Below are positions 5,932 through 5,978 of a stretch of 5,978 nucleotides of DNA, piece by piece. Numbering within the stretch: position 1 is the stretch's first letter; every line of letters starts with the position of its first letter. Location of the stretch: NCBI GenBank assembly GCA_947385505.1, contig CANDLP010000161.1:1-5978 (forward strand), given 5' to 3'. This stretch comes from an uncultured Clostridia bacterium (GTDB lineage Bacteria; Bacillota; Clostridia; Oscillospirales; Ruminococcaceae). Under the pieces are notes generated by a model, which saw only the letters and a program-made list of their open reading frames with translations, did not search any database and was not told the DNA's origin. The translations under genes and the position numbers were made by a program.

Positions 5932-5978
5932 AGATCGGAAGAGCGTCGTGTAGGGAAAGAGTGTGCACGGACGTGGGG
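5932..5978. other. Illumina sequencing-adapter contamination at the contig end
   Basis: Bases 5932-5964 match, base for base, the 33-base Illumina TruSeq-type adapter as read through at the end of a short insert. It begins AGATCGGAAGAGC and ends GGGAAAGAGTGT. The next eight bases (GCACGGAC, 5965-5972) sit where a sample index would lie. The final GTGGGG resembles the following P5-side adapter sequence, expected to begin GTGTAG, with errors. In the glycosyltransferase frame this translates to the peptide IGRASCRERV, a recognised signature of adapter contamination in predicted proteins. It is not biological sequence and should be trimmed. Confidence 0.97.

Overview
The window is a tightly packed, one-direction operon for surface-polysaccharide biosynthesis (O-antigen, capsule or cell-wall glycan type). 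All genes lie on the + strand. Intergenic gaps are at most 37 bases, and two gene junctions are 4-base stop/start overlaps. No RNA gene, mobile element, CRISPR array, promoter or convincing terminator is visible. Strong Shine-Dalgarno sequences (GAGGTGA, GGAGG, AAAGGAG), two TTG starts and moderate-to-low GC suggest a Bacillota/Clostridia-like organism. This is an inference; the sequence does not settle the taxon. The 3' end carries Illumina adapter sequence, so the window is probably the raw end of a short-read contig, perhaps metagenomic.

Layout: (1) bases 1-90 are the last 29 codons of a UDP-galactopyranose mutase gene (glf). (2) 104-988, 985-2013 and 2010-2555 are rmlA, rmlB and rmlC, which take glucose-1-phosphate and dTTP to dTDP-4-keto-L-rhamnose. 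(3) 2578-3708 is a DegT/DnrJ/EryC1-type PLP sugar aminotransferase. (4) 3728-4441 is a WbqC-like protein. (5) 4479-5468 is a short, divergent fold-type-I PLP protein. (6) From 5499 a family-2 glycosyltransferase begins. Its genuine sequence stops at about 5931, where library adapter replaces it.

How the genes may work together: Glf supplies UDP-galactofuranose. RmlA and RmlB make dTDP-4-keto-6-deoxyglucose, which RmlC epimerises. No rmlD follows rmlC. Instead there is an aminotransferase that could aminate a keto-sugar, then a WbqC-like protein (a family proposed in the literature to act as a glycine transferase) and a second PLP protein. The working hypothesis is that the operon makes a dTDP-amino-dideoxy sugar whose amine is modified further, in addition to or instead of rhamnose. 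The glycosyltransferase would assemble the repeat unit. The family assignments are solid. The substrate of the aminotransferase and the roles of the WbqC and second PLP proteins are not determined by the sequence.

Composition falls along the window: sampled lines in rmlB are near 48% GC, while lines in the WbqC and second PLP genes are about 17-35% GC. This suggests that a generic precursor module is joined to a more variable, AT-rich accessory module.
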